Assembly: GCA_027531565.1 (NCBI GenBank)
Contig: JAPZSB010000001.1
Location: 1 to 64,000, forward strand
Length of the DNA stretch: 64,000 nucleotides
Direction of reading: 5' to 3'
Source of the DNA: Beijerinckiaceae bacterium
GTDB lineage: Bacteria; Pseudomonadota; Alphaproteobacteria; Rhizobiales; Beijerinckiaceae
Shown here: positions 60,696 through 64,000 of the stretch, in pieces
Layout: every line of letters begins with the position of its first letter
Numbering within the stretch: the first letter of the stretch is position 1
Translations under genes and position numbers: made by a program
The notes under the pieces: model-generated
What the model saw: the letters and a program-made list of their open reading frames with translations, nothing else
What the model was told of the DNA's origin: nothing
Databases searched by the model: none

Positions 60696-62102
60696 ATGGT
60701 TGACGTCCAGAAGCCCTCGCCTGCCACGATTGCCGCGGTCACGCTCGCCCTGCAGCAGCGCTTCGGCAATCGCTGCGTGACCAGCGAGGCCGTGCGCCAG
60801 CAGCATGCGCACACGACCACCTGGCTCGCCACGCAGCCGCCGGACATGGTGGTCTTTGTCGAGACGGCCGAGGAAGTGCAGCAGGTCGTGCGGGTCTGCG
60901 CCGAGCACAAGGTGCCGGTCATCCCGTTCGGGGCCGGCTCCTCGCTCGAGGGCCATCTCAACGCGCCGCGCGGCGGGGTCTCGATCGACCTTGCCGGCAT
61001 GAAGCGCATCCTCGAGGTCCATCCCGAGGATCTCGACTGCGTGGTCGAGCCGGGCGTGACCCGCAAGGAACTCAACGATTACCTCAAGAGCTACGGGCTT
61101 TTCTTCCCCATCGATCCCGGTGCCGATGCCTCGATCGGCGGGATGGTGGCGACACGGGCCTCGGGGACGAATGCCGTCCGCTACGGCACGATGAAGGACA
61201 ATGTCATTGCGCTCGAGGCGGTGATGCCGAACGGCGAGGTCGTCACCACGGCGCGGCGCGCGAAGAAGACCAGCGCGGGCTACGACCTGACGCGGCTGCT
61301 GGTCGGCTCGGAAGGCACGCTCGGCATCGTGACAAAGATCACGCTCAAGTTGCACGGGCTGCCGGAGGCGATCTCCGCCGGGGTCTGCCCGTTCCCGAGT
61401 GTCAAGGCGGCGGCCGATGCCACGATCATGACGATCCAGACCGGCCTGCCGGTGGCGCGGATCGAGCTGCTCGATGCGATGCAGGTCAAGGCGGTCAATG
61501 CCTATTCGAAGCTGTCGCTGCCTGAGACGCCCGTTCTGCTGGTCGAGTTCCACGGCACGGAGCAGGGGGTGGCGGAGCAGGCCGAGCGCTTCGGCGAGAT
61601 CGCGGCGGATCTTGGTGGCGGGCCGTTCGACTGGGCCACCAAGCCGGAGGACCGGACGCGCCTCTGGCAGGCCCGGCATGATGCCTACTGGTCCGTCATG
61701 GCGCTGCGCCCCGGCGTCAAGCCGTTTGCGACGGATGTCTGCGTGCCGATCTCGCGCCTTGCCGATTGCATCGAAGAAACGCAGGCGGATATCGCCGCCA
61801 GCGGGCTGATCGCGCCGATTGTCGGCCATGTCGGTGACGGGAATTTCCACACCTCGGTGCTCGTCGACACCGCCAGCGAGGCGGAAATGGCCGTTGTGAA
61901 GGGCTTCCTCGCGCGCCTTGTCGAGCGTGCCCACCGGATGGAGGGCACCTGCACCGGCGAGCATGGCGTCGGGCAGGGCAAGATGAAATATCTCGAACCC
62001 GAGCTTGGCGCGCCGGCCCTCGATGCGATGCGGCTGATCAAGCGGGCCTTCGATCCCGACAACATCATGAATCCGGGGAAAATTGTCACGCTTCAGCCGT
62101 GA
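60696..62102 (+). CDS. FAD-linked D-2-hydroxyacid dehydrogenase (GlcD/D-lactate dehydrogenase type)
   Basis: This 468-residue flavoprotein has an FAD_binding_4 domain (VPVIPFGAGSSLEGHLNAPRGGVSIDLAGM) and an FAD-linked oxidase C-terminal domain (HVGDGNFHTSVLVD and EGTCTGEHGVGQGKMKYLEPELG, which hold the metal/substrate-binding histidines). It would oxidise D-lactate, glycolate or D-2-hydroxyglutarate, passing electrons to cytochrome or quinone. The absence of GlcE/F partners favours the single-subunit cytochrome-linked D-lactate dehydrogenase group. ATG at 60696 follows AAGGGAAG. Confidence 0.87.
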   Translation: MVDVQKPSPATIAAVTLALQQRFGNRCVTSEAVRQQHAHTTTWLATQPPDMVVFVETAEEVQQVVRVCAEHKVPVIPFGAGSSLEGHLNAPRGGVSIDLAGMKRILEVHPEDLDCVVEPGVTRKELNDYLKSYGLFFPIDPGADASIGGMVATRASGTNAVRYGTMKDNVIALEAVMPNGEVVTTARRAKKTSAGYDLTRLLVGSEGTLGIVTKITLKLHGLPEAISAGVCPFPSVKAAADATIMTIQTGLPVARIELLDAMQVKAVNAYSKLSLPETPVLLVEFHGTEQGVAEQAERFGEIAADLGGGPFDWATKPEDRTRLWQARHDAYWSVMALRPGVKPFATDVCVPISRLADCIEETQADIAASGLIAPIVGHVGDGNFHTSVLVDTASEAEMAVVKGFLARLVERAHRMEGTCTGEHGVGQGKMKYLEPELGAPALDAMRLIKRAFDPDNIMNPGKIVTLQP

Positions 62103-62196
62103 TCATCGGCTCCTTTCGCGCTAGGTTTGACAGCATTGGCCCGGACGGCATCGTGATTCTGCGGTGGTCAGCCGGCATGTCGTGACGGGAAACATC

Positions 62197-64000
62197 GTGC
62201 GGGATCTGCTGACCGGCCTTGCTGCCCTCATCGCCCTCGCGCTGATCGCGCTGATGGTCGGGCCGCATTTTGTCGACTGGGACAGCCAGCGCCTGCGCGT
62301 GGCCGGGCTGGTGAGCCAGCGGCTGGGCATGCCGGCGACGATTTCCGGGCCGCTCTCGATCCGTTTCCTCCCGACGCCGACGCTGGATGCGGAGCGCATC
62401 ACCCTCGGCCCGGCGGAACGGCCGGTCGTCCAGATGCGGCGGCTGCATCTCGCCCTTTCGGCCACGGCGCTCCTGTCCGGCAAGCTGGCCTTTGCCGAGG
62501 CAGAGGCCGAGGAGCCGGTGCTGTTCCTCGAGGCGCTGCGGCCCTGGCTCGACCGGCTCGATCAGGAGGGGCGCGCACCGGCCCTGCCGGCCATCGGGTT
62601 CGAGGCCCTGCTTCTTGACAGGCTCTCTATCGCCGAAGCCCCGGGGGCAGCCGGCACGGTGCTGGCCGGGCCCTACACCGTGCGGATCGAGTTGCCGAAC
62701 CTTGCCGGCCCCCTCCGGATCCAGGGGCAGGATTCCACGCAGCAGCGGGACCTGAAGATCCAGCTCGGCCAGTTCGACAAGGGTCGTGCCCGGCTGCGCG
62801 GCACGCTGGAAGACCGGGCCTTCGGCGGGCGCGTTGCGCTTGATGGCTGGTTCGCGCTGCCCGGCGTGGCAGGGCGGCCGCTCTTCGACGGCTCGGCCAG
62901 CTATAACGGCAATCCGGTGCTGGGCGAGCAGAAGCTCCAGTTGCCGTTCCAGGGCAGCGCCCGCCTCGTTGTCCAGCGCAACCAGGTGATCGCCGATCCG
63001 GTCAACCTGACGCTGGGCAGCGCCGATCAGGGCGTTGCCTGGGCCGGGCAGGCCTATCTCGACCTGGCCGGCGCGCGACCGCGGCTGAAAGGGCGCCTCG
63101 ATGCCAAGCGCATTGACGGGGCGGCGCTCCTGGGCACAGCGCCGGACGGGCGGCGCCCGTTTCGCCTCGATGCCGGCCTGATGCCGGCCGTGCCCTGGCT
63201 CGACGGCGAGGTCGAGCTTGGCCTCGGCGTCCTGCAACTGCCCGGCGGGCTCGTCCAGAACGTGCTGGTCCGGGCCGGGATGGATGCCGGCATCGCCCGG
63301 CTGGACGCAGCCTCGGCGGATCTGCCCGGCGGAACCCGTCTCGCCTTCCGCCGTTCGGACGAGGCCGGGCCGTCGGCGATCGAAGGCACGCTCGGCGTGG
63401 AAACCGAGGAGCTGCATATTCTCGCGGGCTGGTTGCGCGGCGGGGAGCACCTGTCGCAACTGCCGCAGCGCGCCCGGCTCGGGGTACGGTTGAAAGGCGA
63501 TTTCGCGGGAATCGCGCTCGAACGGTTCGAGATTGACAGCCCGGCCGGGCAATTGCGCGGGATGGGCCGTTTCGCGCCCGCCAGCGCGCTGGCCGGTTCG
63601 CTGCCGCGGCTGGCGCTGGACCTCCAGGCCGAGCGGTTCGATGGCCGCGTGCTCGCCGCGCTCGATCCGCTCCGGCCCGTTCCGGGGCTGGATCTCTCGA
63701 CACGGCTTTCCATCGCCCGTCTCGTGGTCGACGGGCGCGACATGGGCGGGCTCGATGTCGATCTCGAACGGGCCCAGGAAAACGGCACATTGCGGCACCT
63801 CAAGCTGACCGGCCCGCGCGGCGAGAGCATCCTCCTCACGGGGACGGCCTCGGGCGAGGGCCTCAACCTGACGGCCAAGCTGGATGCCCCCCGCCTCGGC
63901 GAGCTGAGCCGGGTGGCTGCCGCCCTGCTGCCGGGCGCCGTGACGGACATGGTCGTCAGCCGTGCGGCGGTGTTGGAGCCGGCGCTCGCGGTGGCCAATA
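62197..64000 (+). CDS. AsmA-family protein, 5' part (cut by window end)
   Basis: The frame is open from 62131 to the end of the window. I chose the GTG at 62197, giving MRDLLTGLAALIALALIALMVGPHFVDWDSQR, the usual start of alphaproteobacterial AsmA proteins; GTGs at 62164 and 62182 are alternatives. One N-terminal membrane helix is followed by a long periplasmic beta-rich region (SQRLGMPATISGPLSIRFLPTPTLDAERITLG). AsmA-family proteins are linked to outer-membrane biogenesis and phospholipid transport. At least 601 residues are visible; the stop is outside the window. Confidence 0.82.
   Translation, partial: MRDLLTGLAALIALALIALMVGPHFVDWDSQRLRVAGLVSQRLGMPATISGPLSIRFLPTPTLDAERITLGPAERPVVQMRRLHLALSATALLSGKLAFAEAEAEEPVLFLEALRPWLDRLDQEGRAPALPAIGFEALLLDRLSIAEAPGAAGTVLAGPYTVRIELPNLAGPLRIQGQDSTQQRDLKIQLGQFDKGRARLRGTLEDRAFGGRVALDGWFALPGVAGRPLFDGSASYNGNPVLGEQKLQLPFQGSARLVVQRNQVIADPVNLTLGSADQGVAWAGQAYLDLAGARPRLKGRLDAKRIDGAALLGTAPDGRRPFRLDAGLMPAVPWLDGEVELGLGVLQLPGGLVQNVLVRAGMDAGIARLDAASADLPGGTRLAFRRSDEAGPSAIEGTLGVETEELHILAGWLRGGEHLSQLPQRARLGVRLKGDFAGIALERFEIDSPAGQLRGMGRFAPASALAGSLPRLALDLQAERFDGRVLAALDPLRPVPGLDLSTRLSIARLVVDGRDMGGLDVDLERAQENGTLRHLKLTGPRGESILLTGTASGEGLNLTAKLDAPRLGELSRVAAALLPGAVTDMVVSRAAVLEPALAVAN

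Overview
The window is a high-GC stretch of an alphaproteobacterial chromosome. The evidence is a complete division and cell-wall (dcw) cluster with ddl between murB and ftsQ, an FtsZ with a long Pro/Ala-rich linker, meso-diaminopimelate-type MurE, rnpB just upstream of mraZ, an ArsR-methyltransferase regulator heading metF-metH, and a LigA zinc finger of a type I associate with this class. The order amidase, rnpB, mraZ ... ftsZ, lpxC, bamD, recN, ligA, and the AsmA protein beginning MRD, fit Hyphomicrobiales best. The genus cannot be fixed from sequence alone.

Layout. Positions 1-14.2 kb hold mixed accessory and housekeeping genes: a spore-coat-U-domain pilin-like protein, upp, an EamA transporter, a DUF2189 membrane protein with a perfect FNR-type box, an RND efflux pair, a reductase whose ferredoxin domain has lost its iron-sulfur loop, a GlcG/HbpS protein, a stand-alone FlhB C-terminal-like protein paired with a FliK-like protein, and EttA. 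Positions 14.3-21.3 kb hold a Tat-exported metallo-beta-lactamase-fold hydrolase and the methionine operon arsR-MT/metF/metH, with a palindromic operator over its promoter. Positions 21.3-22.2 kb are a locally AT-richer patch with a small exported protein and the remnant of an amidase peptidoglycan-binding domain. Positions 22.2-24.3 kb hold a LysR regulator, the intact AmpD/AmiD-type amidase and a glycine-zipper lipoprotein.

Positions 24.4-50.6 kb are the core of the window: rnpB, a four-repeat MraZ operator, then mraZ-rsmH-ftsL-ftsI-murE-murF-mraY-murD-ftsW-murG-murC-murB-ddl-ftsQ-ftsA-ftsZ-lpxC-bamD-recN-ligA, all on the plus strand and mostly start/stop-overlapping. MurC-F and Ddl build UDP-MurNAc-pentapeptide, MraY and MurG make lipids I and II, FtsW and FtsI polymerise and crosslink septal wall, and FtsZ/A/Q/L organise the divisome. 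LpxC and BamD tie this to outer-membrane assembly.

Positions 50.6-64 kb hold a translationally coupled minus-strand operon (aminopeptidase P, Bcr/CflA transporter, SolA-type oxidase), two small unknown genes ending in tandem terminators, prmA, a REP-like palindrome, a UvrD/PcrA helicase, YHS-domain and DUF1993 proteins, a GlcD-type dehydrogenase behind a palindromic operator, and the start of an AsmA-family gene cut by the window edge. I saw no tRNA, 5S/16S/23S rRNA, CRISPR array, transposase or prophage. The most interesting signals are small: regulatory sites, a degenerate domain, and the unusual reductase and FliK/FlhB-like pairs.
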